Assembly (NCBI GenBank): GCA_019055375.1
Contig: JAHQIW010000480.1
Span: 16,708-80,707, forward strand
Source of the DNA: Parelaphostrongylus tenuis
Lineage: Eukaryota > Nematoda > Chromadorea > Rhabditida > Metastrongylidae
Length of the DNA: 64,000 nt
Reading direction: 5' to 3'
Below are positions 34,601 to 45,200 of the stretch, in pieces. Position 1 is the stretch's first letter. Every line of letters starts with the position of its first letter. The position numbers were made by a program, and so were the translations under genes. Below the pieces are notes generated by a model. It had not been told where the DNA came from, did not search any database, and saw nothing but the letters and a program-made list of their open reading frames with translations.

Positions 34601-35586
34601 GGAAGCACATGTGCCGCAATCGGGAGTCCCAAAAAAGCTTTTGACAAACTGACGGGCCCGGGAACTTGCGCTTACCTTTACAACTCAAATGTTCTCGCCA
34701 AAGCTCTGCTATGCAGGAGAAACTGTGTTCACAGTTCAAGTGCGTCGAGGATTTTGTGCATTATCCATAGCTTCTCGAACGGTGTCCTCCAATATATAAT
34801 TAACGCACATAATGCTGATAAATTGTGTGGACTTTGAAGAATATTTCATTACCTTGTTTTTGGGATCTGGGGCGCCGTGGCTGAATGATTGTGATGCTCG
34901 TCGTGGGGCGCGTGGAGCAGAGCTTCACCCCCAACTCTTCTCGGCAGTCAATAGGAACGCCCTATGGAACGCGAAAGCCAGGCTATCCTCGAGAATGCAA
35001 GAAGACTTGCTCCACCAGCGTTCTACGACATTCAAGAAGAAGGCGGAATAACGAATTGAATGCTAGAAGTACTGGAATCCGTATAGTGAAAAAGATCAGT
35101 GTAAAGGCGGACCAATAAAGTAAAGTAAAGTAGACTAAATGATAGTAATGTTTCAGTGTCTAATCTACCATTACATAATGGGAAAGCCATAGAGCCAGCA
35201 ATCGAAAAGGTGTCCGTTGCTGACAAAAACAATGAGTGTCATGAGGATACGATCGCTGATTTTTGGAACGTATGATTTACACGTTATTCGTCATTTTGTA
35301 TTCATTTTAAGAGTGCTGTGCAGAGTAACGTTTGCACTTTCTATGCTGCATTTCGAAATAGCTCAGTGTCGTAATTTGTTGCTTGTGGTTTAGTAGTAAA
35401 TACCAAGTGATATCTGCTTTTCAGGTACAAAAATGGATGTGCGAGTCGTCGTTGGAGTCTTTGCTGAACATCTCATTGTTTTCTCAAGAGAGTAACTTCG
35501 ATCCAGCGGCATTGAGTAAACTCTGTCAAGTGAAAGATTTTTTAGACCTTAAGCGTTGTTTAAGGCCAAGAGATAATGTACAATGA
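28626..35586 (+). CDS. Unrecognised coiled-coil protein, likely second gene of an operon
   Basis: I do not recognise the family. Exons: 28626-28749 (MSNTFTEPPKKRSRPEQSQ, basic then acidic, possible nuclear localisation signal KKRSR), 28835 or 28845-29011, 29080-29184 (coiled coil, LRNRVENMEREKERLAAA), 29242-29328 (coiled coil, KDERIRQLETQVQSL), 30600-30713 (RRENLQTSFQAHN), 35157-35269 and 35425-35586 (stop). All have good GT donors and mostly TTTNAG acceptors. Problems: exon 1 ends in phase 1 but the natural acceptor at 28834 opens phase 0, so either the weaker acceptor at 28844 is used or a base is off; and the phase gap between 30713 and 35157 implies at least one undetected exon in that repeat-filled intron. 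The layout (charged disordered N terminus, then coiled coil) is loosely like ATRIP and many nuclear adaptor proteins, but that is no more than resemblance. Confidence 0.7.
29390..29575 (-). mobile_element. Degenerate SINE family A copy
   Basis: Minus-strand family A body: TTTATCAATCCCTGAAGGAT, TTTGAGGTGATTGAGTGCAT ATC, then TCTCCCAGACAAGTGGG. The tRNA-like head is not recognisable. Confidence 0.6.
30190..30320 (+). mobile_element. tRNA-derived SINE, family B
   Basis: GGCGGGGTAGCGTAGTGTTT (A box region), CACTGGTTCAATTTTCCTC (B box) and the body AACACTCTTGCGATCAACTC. The same order and body are seen at 34336-34465. Confidence 0.55.
30836..31065. mobile_element. TIR element carrying two facing tRNA-like halves
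   Basis: Termini are inverted: GGTATGATGTTATAGTATAACC at the left and GGGTATGCTATAACATCATG at the right. Inside them GAGTGATGTGCAAAACATTC pairs with AATGTTTTCCACATCACTCT. The core has an antisense half (GGCGGGATTTCAACCCGC) and a sense half (GCAGGTTCAAGTCCCGCC TGACGC). This is the clearest copy of the family. Confidence 0.75.
31205..31312 (+). repeat. Single tRNA-like unit
   Basis: GTTGGTGGTGCAAGGGATAA (A box), GTGCAGGTTCAAGTCGCGCT (B box) and TGACGCAAATGTTCTGCA, the same 3' sequence as in the 30836-31065 core. It lies only 140 bp downstream of that element and lacks its partner. No clear acceptor stem, so not called a tRNA gene. Confidence 0.55.
31336..32716. mobile_element. Rearranged mariner with inverted 3' ends and nested fold-back
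   Basis: The left end 31336-31450 and right end 32590-32716 are inverted copies of the mariner 3' end: both contain the TIR (TTTTGGCACTAG, reverse CTTTAGTGCC), TAACAACACTATTCAAAGTA T and the coding end HTLNSVVKQ. Left of centre, 31490-31740 on the minus strand encodes the N-terminal part (RCFAEFRAGNI, REVDQKIVI), so most of the catalytic domain is gone. A separate fold-back (31835-32430) occupies the middle. Confidence 0.75.
31835..32430. repeat. Fold-back element nested in mariner remnant
   Basis: GGCCTTCGGTAAAGGCGTAT (left) pairs with ATCTTTACCGAAGGCC (right), and GCCGTACCAGTCAAAATGAG with TTTTGACTGGTACGGC. Arms of roughly 200-290 bp around 32130. The motif CCAGTGAGAAATTTTCGATC relates it to the fold-back at 56500-57480. 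Confidence 0.7.
32745..33620. repeat. Long-armed fold-back element, family C copy 3
   Basis: Left arm GAACAAATGAAAAACCGATC, CATTCGAAAGCTGAGACTTG, GGCTACAGCTCCACGTCGCC; right pieces CTAATAGTCTAAAGAAAGAG CTCTG (33255) and GCCTCAAGTTTTAGCTTTCG (33540). More diverged and interrupted than copies 1 and 2. Confidence 0.65.
33925..34165 (+). mobile_element. RTE-type retroelement, 3' end fragment
   Basis: One frame reads NVKRAIGRPSVRWSDFFTES, the conserved end of the RTE-like reverse transcriptase proteins common in hookworm genomes, then a degraded tail. It ends with a TATGATACAGGTGATGC motif, like the 3' end of the copy at 60.3-60.9 kb. 5'-truncated, as usual for LINE insertions. Confidence 0.75.
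34336..34465 (+). mobile_element. tRNA-derived SINE, family B
   Basis: AGCCTCGATGGTGCAGGGCG (A box), GTCGCGTGTTCGAATCCACT (B box), then CTCAGCACTCTTGTGATCAA. Better preserved than the copy at 30190. Confidence 0.65.
34870..35135 (+). mobile_element. SINE-like element with (TAAAG)n tail
   Basis: A tRNA-like head (GGGGCGCCGTGGCTGAATGA, TGTGATGCTCG), a body of about 200 bp, and a tail CCAATAAAGTAAAGTAAAGT AG. It ends about 20 bp before the acceptor of the exon at 35157, so it forms the 3' end of that intron except for the acceptor itself. Confidence 0.5.
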
Positions 35587-35974
35587 TTTTCTATTTTGAT
35601 TTATATAATACTTATTTTATATATGTTGCCTCGCTGTTAGAGGGCAAATATTTCTGTCTAGTGATCTTCCGTCTTAATTAAGTCATATATGTAGATGAAT
35701 ATGTTGATCTCGTTGCTTAAGGTCGAGAGTTTTCATCAAAGATCTAACATGATTATTTTTCAATCATCCTGTGAGAGTAGAGGATATACGAAAGCATTAG
35801 GCTTTAGACTGATGTCATCACTGTGATCTCCTTTCATGTTCGACTGTCTGTTATAGCAAATATACCATTTTCTGTTTAATTCTTTGTTATTGTTCCATTG
35901 ATCCTTTCGCGCCATCTACATAGATTTCGATATGTATGCTGATAAACGTTGCGGAGCGCACATGTGGTACTTTT

Positions 35975-36670
35975 CCGTTAGGTAAAACTACGTGAAGAAA
36001 CGATCCTTTTCGTTGAAGAAGAACTTTTCATATGAGTGTTAGTAGACGTTCGCAAGCTTAAATCTCTAGATACTGTGCCAACGTTTTTTGGAAAAGTTTT
36101 CGTCACTCTTCAGCGAATGGAAAACGTCTGTGTTCCACACGCGTATATCTCTTCCAGGACAGAGCTCTTACTTTAGACTATTGGAAATTTTTGGTAGCGT
36201 ATGATTCAGTGATTCCAACACTATGCCGTTTCTCTGCAGTGTAGCAGTGGAGATAAGACTGATTCACGTACGTGAGCATGTGTTTTTTGGCTAATCTGCG
36301 GGCTGAGTGAAGGGCTGAGAGGGCTGCCCGCGGTTTCAACACGACGGTTGGTCGATGGCGCTGATGCGTTGGACATGTGAAGTGCGATTCTTGTCATTCA
36401 ATTAGGGATTTTTTCTCCGCTTTGAAGAAAATTCGAGTAAACGTGTGTTTCTGTTACTGCAAGGTTTCCTCAACACGTTCATATGCTTTTCGTGCTTCCA
36501 GCAAAGTAATAGTGAAATTGCGCGGCCGATATAATTTTGTTCTAAATTTTACAGCGTTATGAAAAGATTTTTGCAAAGAACGGCCGCGTAGCGCAGTAGC
36601 CACAAATTCAAGCTTTCGAATGACTATTAACACTTTTATGTAAAGTTCTTATCCAGCGGAAAGGATCATT
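35975..36670. repeat. Long-armed fold-back element, family C copy 4
   Basis: Left arm TGAAGAAGAACTTTTCATAT GAG, GACAGAGCTCTTACTTTAGA; right arm GGCCGCGTAGCGCAGTAGCC, CAAGCTTTCGAATGACTATT and CTTTTATGTAAAGTTC. The centre carries CTCAACACGTTCATATGC, as in the other copies. Confidence 0.65.
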
Positions 36671-37444
36671 CCTTTATCCCGTGCTACGTAATGGAAATGA
36701 ACCCACATATCTGTCTCAATGCTCTATTTCACCTCATTTCTGCACTATACAGATCTCGCCAGCCTTTTTACTACTCAGTCGATATCTTATAAGTCACCAA
36801 TGTCGCTTGGGCGTTCAGAATGAGCTCATCTGAGCACTTAGAAACATACTTAGGGTCATTTTCTAAGCCAGTTAACTGGAGTTTTTTCTTTTGATAACTT
36901 CTGTTATTTCAGTTCGAATTGCCACGGTGATCATAGTTATTGAGCGAAGCTTGTGGGTAAAAAACACACTGAATCAGACACAGCATAAATCATAAAACAG
37001 TATCAAATTCTAACAATATTGTTTGTAAGGTGGACTTTTGTAATATGTAGTTACTAGACTCGTAAAAACCGCTCATACCTATAAAATTGTAGAATAGAAT
37101 CTTTCCTAGGATTCTTTGATATTGAGACACTTTTTTTCACTTACTGATAAGTTATAATTTATTATTAAAAAGCGAGTAAGTTCGTAATAATCGAGGCTTA
37201 GCTGTGGTACAGTGGGCTGGCCATGCGAGATGAAGCGTGGTCGCGAGAGAGTTAACCCATAGCCTATTCTAGGCAATAGCCTGTGCTTCGGAATATTATA
37301 TTCAATAAGTTTTTGGAATTTGTAAATATGCACCCACCTCAAATTCGAGTTTGTCGCGAGTTTGAAAGAAAACACAGTATTCATTAAAACATAATGTTCA
37401 TAATATGACAAACATTAATCAAATTTCATATTATTTCACCACCT

Positions 37445-37585
37445 CTTTGCGGTGATATGATGTTACAGTATACCCAGTGATACAGATTAGTGTGCAAAAA
37501 TTTTGCGGTAGATGGTAAATCGTCGTCGTCCCACTTGACGTAAAAGTTTTTGCACACCACTATACATCACTGGGTATAACAGACA
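37445..37585. mobile_element. Short TIR element, GTTATACCCAGTGAT ends
   Basis: About 140 bp. Left TIR GATGTTACAGTATACCCAGT GATACAG..TGTGCAAAA; right TIR TTTTTGCACACCACTATACA TCACTGGGTATAAC. The core CCCACTTGACGTAAAAG matches the tRNA-like 3' end (GCCTGACGCAAATG) of the larger relatives, but the tRNA halves are mostly gone. Confidence 0.65.
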
Positions 37586-37635
37586 TTGTTGGAAAATGAA
37601 ACCTCTTCTGTGGGACTGCATTACTGCTACCTGCG

Positions 37636-37860
37636 CCCTTTCGCGACCGTGGACCCACGACTTCTGCAACTGTGGACGGGTCTGCTCCATCTCCACTGCA
37701 TCTCTAACCCCCAGCCTGCCACTGTTAGACGCAGCAGCGTGTCGTTGTTAAACGCAGTAGTCTGCCATTGTTAGACTCAATACGCAGGGGGTTGGAAGCG
37801 CAGAGGAGATGGAGCAGACCGTTCAGGTTGCCAGTTAGAGATGCAGGGGTCGTAAGTCAA
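37636..37860. repeat. Imperfect GC-rich fold-back
   Basis: GGTCTGCTCCATCTCCACTG at 37679-37698 pairs with GCAGAGGAGATGGAGCAGAC C near 37800-37820, and GCATCTCTAAC with GTTAGAGATGC. Between them GTTAGACGCAGCAG, GTTAAACGCAGTAG and GTTAGACTCAAT form three short direct repeats. Confidence 0.6.
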
Positions 37861-39224
37861 CGGTCAGGAAAGGTTAATCCATGATAAGACATCACTGCTA
37901 CATAATGTATAGATGCAACATATTGTACCACACGGCATTCGCGACAAAGTGACCACTATATTTATGAGTGAGGGGACACTGTGAGCGTTGTGATGTCCAA
38001 GAAGATTGTTTCTTTTTTGGTGGTTCGTCTGATGAAAGGATTTTTTTTTAGACATCAGCTTATTGAAAGTTAGTGATTTTACTTCACAGAAATCGTATTA
38101 GCGATGCATTTGAGCATTTTCTTTCCTCATTTGGAGAGCTTAAGTGTTTGAGTGGATGGATGCCGTCGCAAGGCCTAGAAAAGCTGACTATTCTTATTTC
38201 CCGACTGGCAAAAGAGGCGGGATGATAAATGTGATGGAGCCGACGAATTTCACCGTGTTGCTTGCCATGATGGAGATAAGCAGTGCAGTTTCGCCATGGC
38301 GGAGATAAGCAGTACAGGTCGAACATGCCCTCAGCGACACTTTTTCTGCACTTTTCTCTTCTAGCAGGTGAGACTGGAAATACATCTCTAAATAACTGGT
38401 GATACCTAAGTATTCAGATGCTCTCATGTGAATCTATTGTTTCGCGTATGATAACTTTATGAGTGGAGTTTGTTTTGTTAGTTTCCCTGTTATAATGCAC
38501 CATTGTTGAGGTGCTGGATCGAAACGTTCATTAGAGATTTTATCCGGTTGCTTAGATCCAATCTTGCAAATCTTGGATGTTTTTATAGTTACATATGTTG
38601 CACATACCTATCCTTGAATTAAAATCTGGTAATTCTCCAAAAACCTCATTATATCTCGCATTTGGTGCACTAGGCGTACGTTAGGCTCAATTCTATACCA
38701 TTGCATGATCGAATGAGGCAGTGGAACTTCGAGATGCTAGCCGCTTACGAATAAATTTTCCATTATCACCATTGCATCCACTCAGGAAGGAAACACCAAC
38801 GCAAAGATAGCCAGAGTTAAGAATCCCATTGTTGGGTCCGCGTATGTAGCTATGTAATTGTGATCCATATATTGCACATGTATTTTACGTCCTCTGCTTG
38901 AAGCTTTCGTGCGCCGTAGAAATTCCATCAGAATGTGAATGAGTTGCATACTTTGATTCGTGGATTCTGCGCTTCTTAAAGCCTTGGGGCCAATCAGTTC
39001 ATCAAATGATCAAATCTGAGACGCACAAAGTTAATCAGCAATTCTCACGAAAATTTCATAACACTGAGTCCACTATCATACAATTCTTATTTGCTTTAAG
39101 ATTGTGCTTTATTTCAGTACTTTAAATTAGGGGATAATACAATTGCACTGCACAATATTTCTGGACGTACAAATGTGATGTTGGTGATGATTTACAAGAT
39201 ACCCCATCGACTTTTTTATTTTAG

Positions 39225-42200
39225 GTGTTCTTTTGCCTACAGTATATGGATACAGCCGGAAGTTGAGGAGAAGTGAGTAATATCGAAAGTTCGTCATAAA
39301 TTGCAATCTATCGTCGTAAATGAAAATCTCTTATGACTACGCAGCTTGGCCATATAAATTTCTTCACACGTTTATTGACCTATAGTTAACTTTCACTGCT
39401 CAATTAAATGCAACCGTGACAATGCACTCAATGTCATCTCACCGCCATTTTCATCTTTTTTCTCTGCTGTCTGTTTTAATTTGATTTCCGTTAGATTTGG
39501 CAATCGAGTATGGTCTGTAAGATAGAAAAAGTGATACGGTAGGTTATCTTATATCAAAAATCAATAGCTCCTTTCATGACAGTTATGGAGCCTTCGAAAT
39601 TTTATCTTTGTTCTTCAAATTTGCCAATTAGTACGGATAACAGCGATTGTACACTTGTTCTCGGTCACACCACTACATCATAAGCTTTGGCAATAGAGCA
39701 ATAAACACCAAATTTAGTGATATTCATAAGTTACAGGAAGTCATTCAATAGTACGAATCTCGACAATTTTGAAGCTAAGGCTGGTTTTCAAAGCGGTCTA
39801 TGTAGAGCGCTGTTAGAGCAAAAGCAAAACCGTGTTTTGCACTCGAATAAGGTAGAGTCGCTTGGACTTTATAGCGGATTTATTTGGCAACGTGGAAGAA
39901 AACGTTTTTCAAACCTATAGAACTATAGAACAAAATCTCCTCTACAATTCTTCTCAGAACCGAGGTTTTTTATGAGGATAGAAAAAAATTCTCTGTTTAA
40001 TCAAAGAAGGTCGTGCGGCTTTCGAATGGCGAGCTTTTCGGGGCGGTAATAAGAGCTGCTGTGCATAGCTTCCTTCATCTAGAAATTTTTTCCCTCTCGC
40101 GAAAAAATTTATGGGTTATTTAAGGGTTGTTCAAGCAAGAACTTACTACTTTGAATGTGAAACATGATTTTCTTTTTGCTCTAACAACGCTCCATACAGT
40201 CCGGTTGAAAAAGTAGTCTCAGCATTGAAATTTTCGAGACTCGAGTTATCGAATGGTTACCAGTTTCGTGCAAATCAATGAATCAAGTCTTTATTGCTCT
40301 AGTGGCAAAAGATATAAGAGGACTTAGCATTAAATTTCCTTGCTGTCGTCTTCATCGAATATTTGCCAAGAAGTTCAGCCCAGTAGTGAACTACAGCATT
40401 ATTACAAGCGATCGTATTCATTGCCCTTTCCTTCAAGTTCTCCTCCATTTTGTTCTCACTCCGATGAACGGCGTTGTAGCGCAAATCTGAGCACCTGAAT
40501 TGCTGATGTGGCAGTAGGCGCCCGTAGGCTGGAGAGAAATCGGCCATCAAGTGGAATTGAATGTGTACAGCTGATTCTGTGTCTTTCAGGCGATGTTGTT
40601 GAGCAGAAATCGACGATCCCATTAGAACCTGAAGCTATGAATTCCGATTTACCTCCATTGCCGTTGAATTTCGATGATCAGGTGCATAATCATATAGATT
40701 CGTTACAATCTTCAGCTTACGTTTCTGTCTTGTCCACGATTTTATGAGACCACATGTACTCAGACTGTTTACATAAAATGTCAGTCTCCTAAACTGAAAA
40801 CGAAATTATCAAAATGTTTGTAAGTGAAAACCACAGACAAGTTGTCAAATCCGTATCAATTAGACCAAGATATCACATCAAAATAGTGTACTTTTATTTG
40901 ATTCTGGGATTCCTGTACGCCTATTTTTTGAGTTTGTAGTGGTGAGACCATTTATTACGATGGTGCTATGAAAAGTCTCTTTTGTAGAAGCCAATGATGA
41001 GAGCTTGCAGCGCAAAATTAACCTTTGGCTTAATTTTTTCAAAATTTCTGACTGGAATGAAAATTTGTTAGGGGGCGAGGTAAAGTGCCGAAAAGTAAAT
41101 GCTTTACGACTGAATATATATCATAAACATTTGATTATATAAATGACAATAACAGTGAGCCATACCAGTGTCTGTGGCAGTATTTACGATGTCATATGAT
41201 TAAGCTTACTTATTAATAACGCACAAAAGGGTTCAAGTTCTTAGCATCGGTCAATACTTCAGGAATCCTCCATGCATTCGAGTTTAATAGCATCGTAGGG
41301 GTTAGTGAATGCAAATTTGAACAAAGCATTGATTCAGCTGCCTGCAAACGAGTAATCTTATCCTCTCAGACAGGTATGATAGCAAATTTCTGGTCCATAT
41401 GTATGCAAGAGCTAGTGGGATTTGGGCGCCGCATCAAACGAATGACCATTTGCGTGTTGTTGAGCATCTCTAACACAACTTTACACCCACTCGAATGATA
41501 ATAACTGCAGTTGTAATTACAAATAAACATGAAATAGTAATGGTTTACATGTAGTTAAAATGATTTCCGTAAGTTTTCTTCTTTTTTGTTAATTTTCAGA
41601 GCAATGGACATTTTGGTGAATGTGAACCTTCTTTTAAGTGTTTTTGAGACCTCGCTCAAAACAATTTATTATGATGACATATTTTGAGCCTTTCATGAGG
41701 TCTTTTATGGCACTTATACAGTGCAAGACATGTCTCTTTCGGCATTAGGAGGTATGACAATCATTTTTTACCAGGCACGAGCAATCAACTGTACAGCACT
41801 GCCCGTTCGGTTATTTTATCACTTGACGGCGCGTTAAATATTTCGGCGTTGACCGCTATGCAGGTGATGTCTCCTGCGGAACTGACTGAACCGAAAAGAC
41901 GAGGGTATATAGCCGAAACACGTGTCTTGCACTGTATAAGTGCTATAACTGACCTCATAAAAGGCTTAAAATAAGTTATCAGATTCCCTTATGAATTTTG
42001 TCCCAGGACAAAACTATAAACCGTGTTTGAAAAACAAAGCAACGTCTGGCGGACTCGAAAAATGAACTGCACATGCTTTCTAAGCTCTTTTGGTAAACTT
42101 TACCCTTTTCTAGCGTTGATAAGGCGTTCAGTGCTTCGATTCCGTAGGGAAGCATCATGCATCCGGCTTAATTAGGCATCGCAGATGCGATTGAATGACT

Positions 42201-45200
42201 ATCTGCTCTAGGCATTGAGTTATGATTCTCTACCGGCGTATTAAGGCGATAATTCAAATTTTGCGCTATTGCTATACCTTGACTTGATCAAGCAAAGCTG
42301 TCTTATAAACTATCCATTCTTAAGTGTTCTCTTGGGACGCAAAGGACGGAAAGCATTACGGTGACGATTTGAAATGGTAGTAAGAATCATGGGGCACGAG
42401 TCAAAAACGCTAACGCAGAATACCCAAGGGGCTTCCTGGATAAATTTCAAAAGTCCGGAAACGAATAAAAAAGGAGAATGTCCGGAAATCACAAGCGATC
42501 CGGCACTTTATTCCAGATTGATTATCTGGTTTGAGTATGATTCATTTTTCATAGTGTGTGGAAACACACCAAAGACCTTTCCCACAAGAACGTCAAGCGG
42601 TAGGTTGTTTGTCAATAAGTAGTAGACTTTTACTAGATAAAGGCAATTTCATTAGAGTAGTTAGATATGATATGGTATACTACGGCTAATTTTTGAGGAA
42701 GGCAAATCGCCCAATCGTCAGCCATCGCTTTGAAAAAGGCATACTAACCTCGTGCAAGCTTCAAAAAAAGATATTTTGTAAGATAAAAAGAATACGGGTT
42801 AAAGCTCTCGGCGTTGATCAACCCTGAGGGATACGCCATTAATTCTTTTTTAGTTTTTAACTTCGTTTGAAGTGATAGAATGCCTATCTCGCCTTTACAA
42901 TGACTCGCCGATAGCCTATCGCCGTATCGAGTCAATGCTGCTTATCCTCCCAGACGAGTTTGATACCAGTTTGGTACCAATCTACCGACCCTGGCGGGAT
43001 GGACGGCTTGGTGAGCCATCAGCACGAGATCGATCCCTCGACCTCATGCGCGACGCAAGGCACCTCCAATCACTGGGCCACTTGCGTCATTTATATATAA
43101 ACATATAAATATATTTATATAAAGGATAAAGGATAAAGCTCTCGGCGTTGATCAATCCCTGAGGGATGCGCCATGCATTCAACTTCAATTTTTAACTTCG
43201 TTTGAGGTGACTGAATGCACATCTGGCCTTTACAATGACTCGCGGTGGCCTCCCGCTGAACCGAGTCAGTGCTGCTTATCCTCCCAGACAAGTCTGAGAC
43301 CTGTCTGGTACCAATATACCAACTCCGAAGGGATGGATGGCTTGGCGAGCCATGAGCGTGAAATCGAACCATTGACCTCGTGTGTGTCGCAGAGCACCTC
43401 TAATCACTGCGCCACATGCGCTCTAAATATATTTATATACATACTAAAATTGGAACAGTTTTTTTTTGAAATCATGCTAAGTTATTGTTTATATCTTCGC
43501 ACACAGGTATGATACCAATTTTTTAGCTTGCAGAAAATAAAAGGTTTGGTGAGTGTGGAGCGGAATTGTTGCACTAGTCCAAGAACAATATTAAGCTTTA
43601 CTTGTTCAGTGAAGTTCCTGGGCATCCATAATTTCAGTTATTATATATATAAGACTACTATGTGTAGCTTAAGTATGTCATTAAGCCTGTAACCTGGAAA
43701 TGATGCAGGTGATTTTGTAGTTGCGCAAAAATAGGGTAATTTAATTAGAAAAACTTCATATGTGCAAAAGATCTACTCCGGAAACTAATTGTTCAGAATG
43801 CCAAATTTTAGAATTTTTGTTGGTTTGTTTCAATACCGTTTTTACAGTGGTAAGACTTCTTTGATTTTAGTAAAGATGTAGATTGTAGGATTACATCTAT
43901 ATGTCACTTGATGATCCACGCGTTGGGACGGAAGATGCGGAAGGCAATGTCTTGGTCCCAGTTGATGAAAATGGCGCAATCTTGCCAGGTAGTTGCTCTT
44001 TTTAAAGATCGGTTTCTAAATTATGTGTGCTTATGTGTTTATATGATTCTCTATAATTGAATCTTTTTTTTATATTTTTATCAAAGACCAAACTCTTCAG
44101 ACTGGTAGTCAATTACCAATCTCTTGCCACCTGAAAGAGCTAAGTCTTTGATGTTTACATAAATTGACTTTAATGTCAAGGTCAGTAGAAAAGCGGTTTT
44201 TTGAATCTCTTAATATTATAATGTACGTAGGTATCTCGGTATTCTGGTGACCCATCAACCACGAATAAAGGTTGTTTGAGCGTCGTGACGATAGTAAGCT
44301 TAGCTACAAGAACTTCTCCAATCAGCGTTAAAATTGCTCTCAATCGTATCGGTAGTTCTTATGAAATGAATCTATACGCGGTGCATTTGTGGTCTCATTC
44401 CCTTTCCCTCTTTGACTTCTTTGAATACTTTCCATACTCCTGCTCATTTAAGAGGCTCCGACGATCACATTATTAAAAGGATGGTTTTATAATAGTTTTC
44501 CATCATAACGTATTTTTTTCAGTTCCGCAAACTACATCTGACACTATACATTGTTGTCTACACAAAGATTACCGTGTCTGTTGTTATGATTTGGATAGAC
44601 ACCTTGTAGCAGAATTACTTTGTTCATGCACCGTTCTAGGTTTATGTGTCAGCATCCAATCTCCGTTCAGATTCATTGAATAAAGCTCCGGAATCGTATT
44701 AATGAATGTCAAAAATTGTAAGTATGAGTAAATTAGTATCAGCGATTACTGTTCTCCCTTCTTAGTCAGTATTCAAAACTCTGCACCCGATCCAGAAAGC
44801 TAGAAAATATGATTGTGTTTAAGACCTTCGTAAAGCTGAAGAAGAGGAAAAGAACTTTTCAAGTGAAAAAAGGGTTCAATGGAAAAGTAATGTTGTATAT
44901 ACGACTCATAAACTATGAATGCGAGTGTACACAGATATCTAAATATGTGCTAAATGGAATGTAGACTAATAACAAAAGACCTTGATTAATAGACATTCGT
45001 GCTCATTTTTGTGAATTCTTTGCGATGGAAAAACTCGGATGACTACATAATGGTGGAATTGCAATGCCTAGTATGTTTATGATAAACCTCACCGGGAAAG
45101 GAACGGAAAAAAGATGTGAATATTTGAAGAAGAACCAAAAACTCTTTATGGGTGTGCTATGTATTTTTTATATTACTGATTCGGAGTCTTAAGATCTGCG

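Larger units (their letters stand above)
35587..39224. other. Intergenic DNA, mostly repeats
   Basis: Between the coiled-coil gene and the acidic-tail gene. It holds the family C fold-back, the short TIR element and the GC-rich fold-back listed separately. A 27-bp near-duplicate (ATGGAGATAAGCAGT / GCGGAGATAAGCAGT) lies at 38262-38318. The 5' exon of the acidic-tail gene should be here but was not found. Confidence 0.45.

Noticed and set aside
42872..43512. Open frames of 78 and 101 codons
   Set aside because: They are translations of SINE family A copies; the same peptides recur at other copies of the repeat.
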